DNA of 38,684 bases from Crocinitomicaceae bacterium. Lineage in GTDB: Bacteria; Bacteroidota; Bacteroidia; Flavobacteriales_D; Crocinitomicaceae. The notes under the pieces are model-generated. The model saw only the letters and a program-made list of their open reading frames with translations, was not told the DNA's origin and ran no database searches. The position numbers were made by a program, and so were the translations under genes. The stretch spans positions 1 to 38,684 of the forward strand of contig JAQXBM010000078.1 of NCBI GenBank assembly GCA_029252405.1, given 5' to 3'. Below, in pieces: positions 15,721 to 26,281 of the stretch. Position 1 is the stretch's first letter, and the number at the start of each line of letters is the position of its first letter.

Positions 15721-17430
15721 CTATTTCCTCCAATGCCTCAAGGCTTTTTGCTGATGAGAATTCGGATCTTTAACCAGTTTTAAGCTGTATTTATTATAGA
15801 AGAAGCGCTGCACTTCAGGCAATGTAAATGAGATCATTCTACCCGAACGTTTCACAGTTAATTTCTTTACGTCCTCATCAAAGTATCGCAGCCACTTGTT
15901 CAGCTCGCCATCACAATGAATGTCGTTTACAGCAATAATTTCATCTTCGAGCATGAGTCCGGCAGTTTCTGCTGGTCCTCCTGGGAACATTGCTTTTACG
16001 GTGAATCCATTCGCTGTTTTCAACGTCTTGAAGCCTAACTTCCCTTCAGAATACACTGACGATGGCTCATGACACAATTCTATCCCCAAATAATCGAGGC
16101 TGTCAAACAAGATCGATTCGAATGGTCGCGTTCCGTGGAAATAATCGTCGAAGAAGGATTGAAACGACGTTCCAGCAATGGATTCAATTGTCGATTGATA
16201 ATCTTCTGCGCTCACTCCTTTATTTTGAAGAGCGAAATTGAAGAACAAACGCTTCATTACCTCATCAAGTCCATATTTGTCACCTGTTTCTATTCTGAGC
16301 ATAACATCCGTAACAAAGGCTAACAAACAACCTTCAGTGTAGATGGAAACTTTTCGTCCAGGCGCGCCTGCAACGTATCCATCAAGCCAAGTATCAAATG
16401 AAGATTCAGCCACTGAGTAATGGAAACGACCCGAGTTATCGAAATGACGCTGTAATTGCGTTGTAAGTTCTTTGAAATACTGATCCAAATCAAACACACC
16501 GCTTTTCAATAAGAACAAATCTCCCTGATATGTCGTTACACCTTCGCAGATATATCCAAGTTGTGAGTAATTTTCCTTCGTGAAATCATAAGGATACATT
16601 TCAATTGGGCGAATCGCTTTTACGTTCCATGTGTGATACAGCTCGTGTGAGCTCACGCCTAACAACTCTGAGTAGTATTCCTCAAAGATGGCATAAGATG
16701 GTCCGAGAAAAACGACAGTTGACTTCTGGTGCTCAACACCGTGATATCCTTTGTAAGGCACAATCTGATTCAAGAAATGGTATTCTTTCACCGGGAACTC
16801 CGTAAATTTTTCAATCTGTGAAACGGTGAATGCTTTGAAATCTTTGATCAAGCGGTCCCAATCTGGTTTCACTTCTCCATTGAACCACACATAAAAGAGC
16901 GTTCCTCCTACTTCGTAGGTTGTGTATTGAAGTCCAGCCGAAGCAATGAACGGTGTATCCAATAGCTCTTCTGTATTCTTAACTGTCCACTTATCCCCTG
17001 CTTTTGTCATCGAGGAAGCAACTTCCCAGATTTTGGGAATGTTCAGCGAAATTTCCACTTCCTCATGGTACGTATCCTCTGTGAAAACACAGCAATTAAC
17101 TGGATTGACATAGAGTTGTGTTTCATCCAAAAATGTCGATCCGGCATTTAATTCAGCAGCGTAATAATTGTACTCGACGCGAATCGTCTCCGTTTTTGAA
17201 GAATCCACTGACCAACGATCTTTCGCTACTTTCTCAGCAGCAACCAATTGATTGTTCGAATCGAACACTTTGAAATTACGCACGTTTTTCGCGAAGTTTC
17301 CCAATTCATATCGACCAGGTCTCCATGCTGGAAGCTGGACAAAGGTTTCATCATTCTTTGCAGAAAATGTCGCCGTGATATGAACGTACTGTTGATTGGA
17401 ATTCGCGCTGTCAAAAGTAAATTGAACCAT
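15721..17430 (-). CDS. M61-family metallopeptidase with PDZ domain
   Basis: Glycyl-aminopeptidase-like zinc protease of 569 aa. An N-terminal beta-domain (FVQLPAWRPGRYELGNFAKNV) precedes the thermolysin-like catalytic part with HELYHTWNVKAIRP near residue 262 (HExxH zinc motif) and the third ligand Glu in CEGVTTYQGD. A PDZ domain lies at about 460-540 (AMFPGGPAETAGLMLEDEIIAVNDI). The chain begins straight at the N-terminal domain without a hydrophobic signal, so it appears cytoplasmic, unlike many family members that are secreted. No in-frame start upstream restores a signal peptide within the reachable sequence. It shares a terminator with the convergent receptor gene. Confidence 0.87.
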   Translation of the reverse strand: MVQFTFDSANSNQQYVHITATFSAKNDETFVQLPAWRPGRYELGNFAKNVRNFKVFDSNNQLVAAEKVAKDRWSVDSSKTETIRVEYNYYAAELNAGSTFLDETQLYVNPVNCCVFTEDTYHEEVEISLNIPKIWEVASSMTKAGDKWTVKNTEELLDTPFIASAGLQYTTYEVGGTLFYVWFNGEVKPDWDRLIKDFKAFTVSQIEKFTEFPVKEYHFLNQIVPYKGYHGVEHQKSTVVFLGPSYAIFEEYYSELLGVSSHELYHTWNVKAIRPIEMYPYDFTKENYSQLGYICEGVTTYQGDLFLLKSGVFDLDQYFKELTTQLQRHFDNSGRFHYSVAESSFDTWLDGYVAGAPGRKVSIYTEGCLLAFVTDVMLRIETGDKYGLDEVMKRLFFNFALQNKGVSAEDYQSTIESIAGTSFQSFFDDYFHGTRPFESILFDSLDYLGIELCHEPSSVYSEGKLGFKTLKTANGFTVKAMFPGGPAETAGLMLEDEIIAVNDIHCDGELNKWLRYFDEDVKKLTVKRSGRMISFTLPEVQRFFYNKYSLKLVKDPNSHQQKALRHWRK

Positions 17431-17507
17431 GTAAGATCGTTTTTGGTAAAGTTAACAATTGGATTCTTTTGTTGAGATAATCAGTGAAATTCTGATGCAA
17501 ATAATAA

Positions 17508-17522
17508 GGGACTTAAAGTCCC
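17508..17522. promoter_or_regulatory. Palindrome upstream of the fic promoter, candidate operator
   Basis: GGGACTTAAAGTCCC: perfect 7-base arms around a central A, ending five bases before the -33 element. The 11-mer GGGACTTAAAG recurs exactly at 17578-17588, just inside the fic coding region. Confidence 0.5.
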
Positions 17523-17527
17523 ACGTT

Positions 17528-17558
17528 TTTGAAACATGTACCATTTTTTGTATTTTTG
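17528..17558 (+). promoter_or_regulatory. Promoter of the Fic gene
   Basis: TTTG at 17528-17531 and TATTTTTG at 17551-17558 are exact -33 and -7 elements with 19-base spacing. Transcription would start near 17565, about 11 bases before the ATG at 17576. Confidence 0.65.
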
Positions 17559-17563
17559 GTACA
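17537..17563. promoter_or_regulatory. Inverted repeat overlapping the fic -7 element, candidate operator
   Basis: TGTACCA (17537-17543) and TGGTACA (17557-17563) are perfect inverted arms with a 13-base T-rich spacer. The right arm covers the end of the -7 box and reaches the expected start point, an ideal site for repression. Confidence 0.55.
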
Positions 17564-17575
17564 CATTTATTTGAT

Positions 17576-18655
17576 ATGGGACTTAAAGCACCACATCCTG
17601 ATTTAACAAATTTGCCTCTTCCAAAGGAGAAGTTCGAGACGATTGCTATACTCAAACAAGCATCGATTTCCGCTGGTTTACTTGGAGAGATGAAAGGAAT
17701 TGCTCAAACACTACCGAATCAGGCGATGTTGGTGAACGCCATTGTTTTGCAAGAAGCAAAAGACAGTTCGGAAATTGAAAACATCATTACAACACAAGAT
17801 GAGTTGTACGAAGCAATGACATCTGAGAAGAGAGATATGCCTGCAGCAACGAAAGAAGTGATTAGTTATCGCGAAGCGATTTTTAAAGGCTTTAACTTGA
17901 TTCAAAAGAATGGGATTCTCAGGTTGAAAGACCTTCTCCTCTTACAAGAAATGATTGTCGATAATGACGCTGGCATCCGCAGTATTCCGGGAACGGTGTT
18001 AAGAAACGATGTAACTGGAAAGGTCGTATACACGCCGCCTCAGGAAAAAAAGGAAATTCAAGATTTACTGGCGAATTTCTTAGAACACTTTAACCGAGAT
18101 GACAACGATACTTCACCGCTAGTCAATTTGGCTGTTCTGCATCATCAATTTGAAAGTATTCACCCCTTTTACGATGGCAACGGAAGAACTGGGCGGATTT
18201 TGAATATTCTGTACTTGATTATGAATCAGCAATTGGATTTACCCATTTTGTATCTGAGCTCATTCATTATCGATCACAAGAAGGATTACTACCGTTTATT
18301 GAATAAAACCAACGCGAATACCGATTGGGAAGAATGGATCATTTTTATGCTAAGGGCAGTCGAAGATACGGCTCGAAGTACTATTCAAAAGATTTCGAAT
18401 ATTCGAGATTTATTGGAAGAAACGACTCATTTTACGCAGGAAAACGCGCCAAAGATCTACCGAAAGGAACTCATTGAATTGCTTTTCGAACAACCTTATT
18501 CGAAAATTGATTTTGTGACACAACGCATTGGTTTGGAGCGAAAAGCCGCCGCAAGACACCTGAAAAAAATGACGGAGATTGGTGTTTTGGAATCAATTAA
18601 GGTTGGAAGGGAAACGATTTATATTAATCGTAAATTGCTGGAAGTATTGAAGTAG
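17576..18655 (+). CDS. Class II Fic-domain protein with C-terminal winged helix
   Basis: Probable AMP-transferase (Fic) of 359 aa. The catalytic motif HPFYDGNGRTGR starts at residue 196 with the essential His. An upstream helix carries SSEIEN at 64-69, fitting the (S/T)xxxE(G/N) inhibitory motif, so class II autoinhibition by Glu68 is expected. The last about 65 residues (IDFVTQRIGLERKAAARHLKKMTEIGVLESIKVG) form a winged helix-turn-helix common in Bacteroidota Fic proteins. ATG at 17576 is chosen because the promoter ends just upstream and the earlier TTG at 17459 precedes it. It has no antitoxin partner gene; the inhibitory helix is internal. Palindromes in the promoter suggest autoregulation by its own HTH (inference). 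Confidence 0.9.
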   Translation: MGLKAPHPDLTNLPLPKEKFETIAILKQASISAGLLGEMKGIAQTLPNQAMLVNAIVLQEAKDSSEIENIITTQDELYEAMTSEKRDMPAATKEVISYREAIFKGFNLIQKNGILRLKDLLLLQEMIVDNDAGIRSIPGTVLRNDVTGKVVYTPPQEKKEIQDLLANFLEHFNRDDNDTSPLVNLAVLHHQFESIHPFYDGNGRTGRILNILYLIMNQQLDLPILYLSSFIIDHKKDYYRLLNKTNANTDWEEWIIFMLRAVEDTARSTIQKISNIRDLLEETTHFTQENAPKIYRKELIELLFEQPYSKIDFVTQRIGLERKAAARHLKKMTEIGVLESIKVGRETIYINRKLLEVLK

Positions 18656-18683
18656 ACCATTTTGCTTATCAAAGAACCTTTTC

Positions 18684-19034
18684 ATGCAAGAAGAACTTAT
18701 AGACTCTGATAATCAAAAACCTTCGAAACGCAAAGAACTTTGGACTGTCCGACTTTTGCTCCTAGCTGTTGCCTCCTGCGTATTAACAATTATGATAGCT
18801 ACATTAGATGGTGAGCTCTCTATCCGACATAGATCGGTAATGACCACTACCCCAATTTTGATAGGAACCGCTCTTCTTTCAAGCATTACTGGCTTCATTG
18901 TTGGATTTTATGAGCTCAAGAAGAAAAGACGTCGAGCACTCTTTGGAATCATTGGAAATCTGATATTCTTGATTTTTTACGTTATCGCGACAATTGCAAT
19001 TATTAGCGCTGTTCAGTCATTTGGACCCAATTAG
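18684..19034 (+). CDS. Small membrane protein of unknown function
   Basis: A 116-aa protein not recognised as a named family. A polar, Lys/Glu-rich N-terminus of about 22 residues is followed by three hydrophobic segments: LLLLAVASCVLTIMIA, ILIGTALLSSITGFIVGF and IGNLIFLIFYVIATIAII, with a KKKRRR stretch between the second and third. The positive-inside rule puts that loop and the N-terminus in the cytoplasm. It starts 28 bases after the fic stop on the same strand, so it could be co-transcribed with fic, though no function connects them. Confidence 0.6.
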   Translation: MQEELIDSDNQKPSKRKELWTVRLLLLAVASCVLTIMIATLDGELSIRHRSVMTTTPILIGTALLSSITGFIVGFYELKKKRRRALFGIIGNLIFLIFYVIATIAIISAVQSFGPN

Positions 19035-19130
19035 TAACGTGAAAAATTTAAGTGCTAAATGTTAAAATCCTTCTCTAACAAAATATACTGAACTACAGTA
19101 CGTTCGATAATCAAACGAACAGCTGCTATC

Positions 19131-19874
19131 ATGAAATTCATTCTCGCTTCGCTACTACTTCTAGCCACATCTTATACCTATTCTCAAAATAGAGGCTGCA
19201 CTGCACCTCCACACGAATCAATTATTGAAGCCAAGGTTTTTACCTCTGATGGAACCGAGAAAACGGATCAAGCTTGCGTACAGTTTTTTCAATTTCAAAC
19301 ATTTTCGAATTACGTAAATCATAACTCTAACGAAGGCAGTACGCCGGAAGAATGGGTCATTCATATTGAACCTGGTGAACAGTTAATATTGGATTCGAAA
19401 TTTGGCTCAGAAAACACATCCGTTTCCGATCCGAATGGATTCATTACGGTTCTAAGTGGTCAGATTTCAGACTTTCAAAAATCAATTTACTCAGTGTACT
19501 ATGGAAGCTGCTACCTCGAGGGAAAAAACTATGTAGCGACAATCAATGAAGAGATTGAATTGGAAGTTGCTAGTCCAACCTATGCGCCGATTCTGAAAAT
19601 CAGAGTGAAAGTTGTTGAACCGGAACCTTCACAAATCGACGTGGTTTCCTTGCCTTTTATTTCCCAAGTAGTCAACAACGACGAAGTAATTATCACGACA
19701 AATTCTGAATTAACCGAGGTAATCCAAGTTCATTCTATTTCAGGAAATTTGATCAGAACCTTCGACGTCGAAAATGGCCAAAAAGTGCAGTTAGCGGATC
19801 TTCCCAAAGGAATCTACCTACTGACATCAGAAGTAAATGGAAACACGTTAAAGGGAAAGTATAATCGACTTTAG
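19131..19874 (+). CDS. Secreted protein with T9SS type A-like sorting domain
   Basis: A 247-aa protein exported by Sec (signal peptide ending SYTYSQ) and probably by T9SS. The last about 75 residues look like a degenerate type A CTD: VVNNDEVIITTNSELTEVIQVHSISGNLIRTF, then LADLPKGIYLLTSEVNGNTLKGKY. The PNP motif that usually opens the CTD is missing, hence moderate confidence. The middle region is about 150 aa with four Cys, rich in Glu, Ser and Phe, and not assignable. A 5-of-6 -7 match TACGTTCG lies at 19099-19106. Its stop is one base from the convergent ABC-F stop. Confidence 0.65.
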   Translation: MKFILASLLLLATSYTYSQNRGCTAPPHESIIEAKVFTSDGTEKTDQACVQFFQFQTFSNYVNHNSNEGSTPEEWVIHIEPGEQLILDSKFGSENTSVSDPNGFITVLSGQISDFQKSIYSVYYGSCYLEGKNYVATINEEIELEVASPTYAPILKIRVKVVEPEPSQIDVVSLPFISQVVNNDEVIITTNSELTEVIQVHSISGNLIRTFDVENGQKVQLADLPKGIYLLTSEVNGNTLKGKYNRL

Positions 19875-19875
19875 C

Positions 19876-21531
<1,656 letters not shown>

Positions 21532-21560
21532 CTATGATAATCAGAATGATTCGCTAGATT

Positions 21561-24386
21561 TTACTGCTTGGTCAGACGTTCAACAAAAACTCTCTCCTCA
21601 TCGAGAATCATTCGAACAAGATAAACACCAGCGGAGAGGAATGATAAGTCAAACACATTCACCCCTTCCGAAAGATTCTCTTTTCTTATTATTCGTCCAT
21701 TAATATCAACAATCTCCATAATTCCTCCTAACGTAGACTCGATAGACAGATCTCCCGTTGCAGGATTCGGATACATGATCGGTTGTTGATGATTTTCACA
21801 GAAACAATTCACCACTTTCACTTCCGAATAGTCCATTGATCCATCCATATCTACTTGACGTAAGCGGTAATACATTACTCCATTTTTCGTGAAGTTGTAA
21901 TCGCGAGCTAAATAATCGAGTGTCGTAGATGAATTTCCAGCTGCCAAAACAGATGTCACATCTTCCCAAGTGGCCATATCATACGATCGTTCAATTACAA
22001 ATTCACTTGATTCTTGCTCCGATGCTGTTGACCATGAGATAATATTTGAACAACCATCATTCTTCACATCAAAGGAAGCGAGAGTAACTGGCAGCGGGGT
22101 ATTAACAGGATCAGTAGAACCAATCGTGAAGAAGAATCCTCTTAACTGATCCATTGGATTTCCTGATGGAGCGACTAAATCTACTTGAAAGTAAGCGATG
22201 TTCGTTGCGTTATTGAACGAAGTTGGTGCGAGGGATGTCGCACCGTTAGTAAAGTTTCCATCTTCATCGATTAATAGGCGCGTATTCGCAAGATCGTTCG
22301 CTCCCGCAACCCCTCCAACCCCTGGAACCGCGTTGAAATCAAATTCCATTGTAACAGTTCCTACTGTTCCTGATTCTTCTGCTTTCCATATTCGCTGAAA
22401 AATCGTTTGAATTGTTTCGGCATTGTCTGTTGGATACGAAACAAGTGCTGCCCCATTGTGCATCATCGGCTGCGCATTATGCCCCCAGATCAAGTGAGAA
22501 TTATCTACACTCATAAATGAAGGTGATGCATATGAAACTCCATTAGCAATCGTCAACATATCGGTATATGTTCCCGAAGTTGCACCATTGGTACTATGTG
22601 ATTTTCGTTGATCTAAGCCAGAAGCATCAGATCGACTAATTCCTGCAATGTCGTTGTTATACCCTGCATTTGCCACTTGCGCCCAAATGACTGAACCATC
22701 AGAAGGAGACGAATAATCCATGGATGTACCATTCATTCCTAAAGTAATTCCATACTTCAATGCGAGATAGGTCTCCACACGACGTCGTTCGGAAGTCGAT
22801 AAATCAGCATCCCAAAGGATGGCCTCCATCACTCCTCTTGACATTCCATATCCTGGCCAATATCCAATAGATAGCTCCATAAAGTTTCCTCCGCCATGGA
22901 ACGTTCCGATGTTTCCGTAGGACATATCATTCCCGTTCATGGTGTTCCCTCCAGAGCTGTTCGAAGTGCCGTGCATTCCAACGAATCCGGAATTTTCTGA
23001 CATCTGAGCCATCGCCACATTATCATACACATGTGTCGTTCCATTGCTGAACAATGATCCTAGCCCACCATGTCTAAAGCCCCACGTCAACCATTGATTC
23101 GCACCGTTTGATGCGGGGTTCGTCTGAACAGAACCGTGAAACTCGAACATCAAATCGGGAGCATTGTTTAATTGGTATGCCGCGTACATTGTTACCTCAT
23201 TTCCAGAAATGAGTTGAGTGCGATCAGATACTTCTCCGTGAAATGTCCCATTGTAAGCTCCTGTTGTAGTAACAATGTCATTGTAATTTGCCCTTAAATC
23301 ATTTGATGCTAGTGTTCCGCCATTCGTAGAAGAAAGTGTAGGAATATTAGCATTTGGTCCAAGGTTATTCCATTGAACTACAGGGGTCCCTATAACACCA
23401 TTACTGGCGTCAAACCATGTTTGCAGTCCTGACGCGATACCCCCTGGACTCGGATTACAAGCTCCAATTACTCTATTGCCTGCGGGGTTCGTAACCGAAG
23501 GGCTATATCCCAACCCTCCCACAACCAATCCTCCGCAGTTTGCGTCGACACTATTCCCATTAGTTGTTGGTGTAATGAAATTATAAACCACCCAGAAAAA
23601 ATTACTACCTGCACTAAGTACTTGACTACCCGTAATATTTACGACTCCTCCTGGAGCGATGCTACCAAACAATGTCGTTGGAGCATATACTGAAGAAGCT
23701 CCAGTATAGTAAATATCAATGCTTGAAACTTCAGCAATATTCGTCGTTCCAGCGGTTCCAATTGTAAACTGTGTAGCACTTAATGGACTTAAACCACCAT
23801 TCGTAACGATCTCAACGCCAATAATTTCTGCTGAGCCTTGACAATTTTGAATTCCCGAGGTAGATGCCTGAGTAGTTGTTGACGAAGTATAAGTCATTGA
23901 TACAGGATTGGTATAATATACTGTTATCGTCCAACTGTTATTGTTAATTGTTTGATACGTTGTATTACATCCAGAACCTCCCCAAGTTCTCCACGCTCGC
24001 ATCTCAAATGTCAATATACCAGTAGCTGATACACCGTTCGCAATGTTTACGCCGGCGCGGTTATACACTTCCGTTCCTGCACTCGTGCCACCAGAGCCTG
24101 AAATTACACCTTCAGTCAATCCAGTTTCTTGACAGTGAATTTGGGAACGTTGTTCAGACATCCAAGCGCCCGAAGCAGCAGTAATTGAATAGGTGATATC
24201 AATCCCCGTTACAGTTGCTCCGGCGGGAATTGTAACAACCAATGGAGTAATCGGCCCGTTACAAGTAGCCGAATATGAAGTCATGTTTGCTGGGATGTTA
24301 CCTACTGAATATGTCGACGTCGATGTTTGCGCAAAAGCAGCTACCGAAGTCAGTACGAATGCAAGTAGGGAGATTTTCTTAAGCAT
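21561..24386 (-). CDS. Large secreted T9SS cargo with DUF8202-like lectin region
   Basis: Cell-surface or secreted protein of 941 aa. Signal peptide ends SVAAFAQ. Residues 20-180 form a beta-rich domain, resembling a P-domain-like sandwich (PLVVTIPAGATVTGIDITYSI). About 330-560 contains GIASGLQTWFDASNGV ... WNNLG and ILWDADLSTSERRRVETYLALKYGITLG, the hallmark of the DUF8202/LamG-like domain in Bacteroidota surface proteins. After it come Asn/Ser-rich strands and a fibronectin-like segment (NIISWSTASEQESSEFVIERS). The last 75 aa are a clear type A CTD (MYPNPATGDLSIES ... LSAGVYLVRMI ... ERLTKQ). ATG at 24386 is set by the promoter and by MLKKISLLAFV. Target ligand unknown. Confidence 0.85.
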   Translation of the reverse strand: MLKKISLLAFVLTSVAAFAQTSTSTYSVGNIPANMTSYSATCNGPITPLVVTIPAGATVTGIDITYSITAASGAWMSEQRSQIHCQETGLTEGVISGSGGTSAGTEVYNRAGVNIANGVSATGILTFEMRAWRTWGGSGCNTTYQTINNNSWTITVYYTNPVSMTYTSSTTTQASTSGIQNCQGSAEIIGVEIVTNGGLSPLSATQFTIGTAGTTNIAEVSSIDIYYTGASSVYAPTTLFGSIAPGGVVNITGSQVLSAGSNFFWVVYNFITPTTNGNSVDANCGGLVVGGLGYSPSVTNPAGNRVIGACNPSPGGIASGLQTWFDASNGVIGTPVVQWNNLGPNANIPTLSSTNGGTLASNDLRANYNDIVTTTGAYNGTFHGEVSDRTQLISGNEVTMYAAYQLNNAPDLMFEFHGSVQTNPASNGANQWLTWGFRHGGLGSLFSNGTTHVYDNVAMAQMSENSGFVGMHGTSNSSGGNTMNGNDMSYGNIGTFHGGGNFMELSIGYWPGYGMSRGVMEAILWDADLSTSERRRVETYLALKYGITLGMNGTSMDYSSPSDGSVIWAQVANAGYNNDIAGISRSDASGLDQRKSHSTNGATSGTYTDMLTIANGVSYASPSFMSVDNSHLIWGHNAQPMMHNGAALVSYPTDNAETIQTIFQRIWKAEESGTVGTVTMEFDFNAVPGVGGVAGANDLANTRLLIDEDGNFTNGATSLAPTSFNNATNIAYFQVDLVAPSGNPMDQLRGFFFTIGSTDPVNTPLPVTLASFDVKNDGCSNIISWSTASEQESSEFVIERSYDMATWEDVTSVLAAGNSSTTLDYLARDYNFTKNGVMYYRLRQVDMDGSMDYSEVKVVNCFCENHQQPIMYPNPATGDLSIESTLGGIMEIVDINGRIIRKENLSEGVNVFDLSFLSAGVYLVRMILDEERVFVERLTKQ

Positions 24387-24402
24387 TAGTAATAGTTTGG
24401 TG

Positions 24403-24432
24403 CAAAGGTACGCACGCAACGGTATGGATCAA
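24403..24432 (-). promoter_or_regulatory. Promoter of the 941-aa T9SS cargo gene
   Basis: Minus strand: TTG (24432-24430), 19 bases, TACCTTTG (24410-24403), ATG 16 bases further. Both elements match the Bacteroidota consensus. Confidence 0.65.
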
Positions 24433-24472
24433 TAGTAAGGCGTTAACAATACGTTTACTTATCGTTTACATT

Positions 24473-26269
24473 CTATTTACTTAAACAGTTTAGTGTCTGG
24501 ATAAACGCCACTAAATCTTCATTCTTGGCTAAACCAAGCTTTTGTTTGAGTCGATGCTTAAAAATTCGAATAGACGAAGGCTCGACGTTTTTCAATTGTG
24601 CAATCTGCTTTGTTGAAAGCTCCAAACGAATGAACATCGCGAGTTGAACCTCACTTTTTGAGAGATTTGGAAACTGTGCTTCAAATCGTGCCTTGAATCG
24701 ATCATCAACGAGGTCAGAATTTCGTTTCAAGAGTTCACTGATCTCATCTGCTTTACTCATGGACCTAATGAATTGAACCAACTGACTAATATCTTCGCTC
24801 AAGTCTCCTTCTTTTGACCTTAGCTTATCCAGGCGCGAACTTACTTCTTGAAACAACGTAGAGTTTCGGTCAACTGCACCCAGCATTCGCTTCAGCTCTA
24901 ACTTTCTATTCTCCAATTCCTTCTCGGCAATTTCCATTTCCAGTTGATTGGCGCGCTCTTTCTCAAGAACTAAGTCTTTTTTCAACTCGAACATTGCCTC
25001 TTTCCTTCTCTGCTGACGTTTCTTGTAGACAAACCACGTAATCGCTCCAAGAACAATAATAATCAAAAGAATAACTGAAATAATAACCAATCGTCTCAGC
25101 CGCGAGTTCGACAATTCTAAGTTCTCTTCTGATTGTTTCCTTAAATCAAGGTTAGCCGACACAAGCCCCAATCGATCCATATAAACAGAGTATTGCAATT
25201 TCCCAGCTATCGTTAACTGCTCCCGCTGATACTGTTCGATTTCACGCTCCTTAATTCTTAACGACTGCAAAGTTTGTTTAGCCCTTGTCGTAGAATGACA
25301 CGAAACATCCAAATCAAGTTCTAATTGATAAAACCTACTGTGATATTCATCGAACTTGTTCTCCGGAAGTATTACCCTAAGTTTTTCAAGATAAATCTCT
25401 GCTTTCTGACATTCACCACTCTCAACGTAAAACTTGATTAACTTCGAATAGATTTCGGCATGAAACCAGTCCTCTTGTCTTCGAAAAAAATCACTTTTTT
25501 CAATTCTCTTCAAGTAATCCGACCCTTCTAATTTCTTGCCCTGATAAATTTTGAGAGACCCCAAATTACTCTGTACAATATAGTATTGGATTGAGTCAGG
25601 CTTCGACACAGAATGAAATTCCATTATCGCCCTTTCATAAAACCTTTCAGCATTTACATAATCCTTCTTTAAGAAATAGACGTATCCAATCGAATTTAAA
25701 TGTGAAAGTCGATCATTATCAACGGTAGCAAGTGACAATGCCCGTTTATAGTACAAGGTTGCCGAATCCAACTCTTCCAATTGAATAAAACACCCACCAA
25801 GCTTTCCATTGATATACGCCTTAAACTTTCCCGTTTTATAGGTCAATCCATTTTTAAAGAAAGCAGTTGCCAATTCATAATTCCCGATCGACTCAAAAGC
25901 CTCTCCGACCTTTCTGTTCAATGACTCCAGTTCATCGCCACACAAATACTCCCGATAAAGTGTAAGTAACTTAAGCTGTGAATACAGGTCTCCTAAGACA
26001 TTCCCTACTTGATAGTGATATTCTCGCTTTATCTTTAGAAAAAGAATTGAATCCAACGCAGAATCTTCTGCTTTGAGGATATGTTCTTTGATAAAACCGT
26101 TTAGCTCTTTTTCTTCGGCCTCAACATACTTATCTTCCCAGCGAACGACCTTTCTAGCTTGGTTCAAATGCTTGAAAACTTCTTGCTGTGAATACTTTTC
26201 CGCCGATTGTTGCGCCAACCCGAGACAAGCATTCAAAACAGTAAACAGAAGACAAATGAAACGCGTCAT
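24473..26269 (-). CDS. Membrane-anchored TPR sensor with LuxR-like HTH
   Basis: A 598-aa protein of a pattern common in Bacteroidota: signal peptide (LNACLGLAQ), a periplasmic TPR array at about 90-350 (e.g. GNYELATAFFKNGL, DSATLYYKRALSLATVD, KDYVNAERFYERAIMEF), a single transmembrane helix near 390-410 (LVIISVILLIIIVLGAITWFVYKK), a long coiled coil (KDLVLEKERANQLEMEIAEKELE) and a C-terminal helix-turn-helix near 540-595 (LSKSEVQLAMFIRLELSTKQIAQLKNVEPSSIRIFKHRLKQKLG). The HTH is of LuxR/GerE kind, so this is a candidate membrane-bound one-component regulator. It is last in the hisS-hutH run, 12 bases after the previous stop. Its target genes are unknown. Confidence 0.82.
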   Translation of the reverse strand: MTRFICLLFTVLNACLGLAQQSAEKYSQQEVFKHLNQARKVVRWEDKYVEAEEKELNGFIKEHILKAEDSALDSILFLKIKREYHYQVGNVLGDLYSQLKLLTLYREYLCGDELESLNRKVGEAFESIGNYELATAFFKNGLTYKTGKFKAYINGKLGGCFIQLEELDSATLYYKRALSLATVDNDRLSHLNSIGYVYFLKKDYVNAERFYERAIMEFHSVSKPDSIQYYIVQSNLGSLKIYQGKKLEGSDYLKRIEKSDFFRRQEDWFHAEIYSKLIKFYVESGECQKAEIYLEKLRVILPENKFDEYHSRFYQLELDLDVSCHSTTRAKQTLQSLRIKEREIEQYQREQLTIAGKLQYSVYMDRLGLVSANLDLRKQSEENLELSNSRLRRLVIISVILLIIIVLGAITWFVYKKRQQRRKEAMFELKKDLVLEKERANQLEMEIAEKELENRKLELKRMLGAVDRNSTLFQEVSSRLDKLRSKEGDLSEDISQLVQFIRSMSKADEISELLKRNSDLVDDRFKARFEAQFPNLSKSEVQLAMFIRLELSTKQIAQLKNVEPSSIRIFKHRLKQKLGLAKNEDLVAFIQTLNCLSK

Positions 26270-26281
26270 TTTAGGAATGGT

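Noticed and set aside
17459-17575. N-terminal extension of the Fic protein from a TTG
   Set aside because: The stretch contains the promoter and operators, and its translation has no resemblance to a Fic N-terminus.
17576-19034. Fic plus small membrane protein as toxin-antitoxin pair
   Set aside because: The Fic protein carries its own inhibitory helix and the 116-aa protein is a three-helix membrane protein without antitoxin motif.
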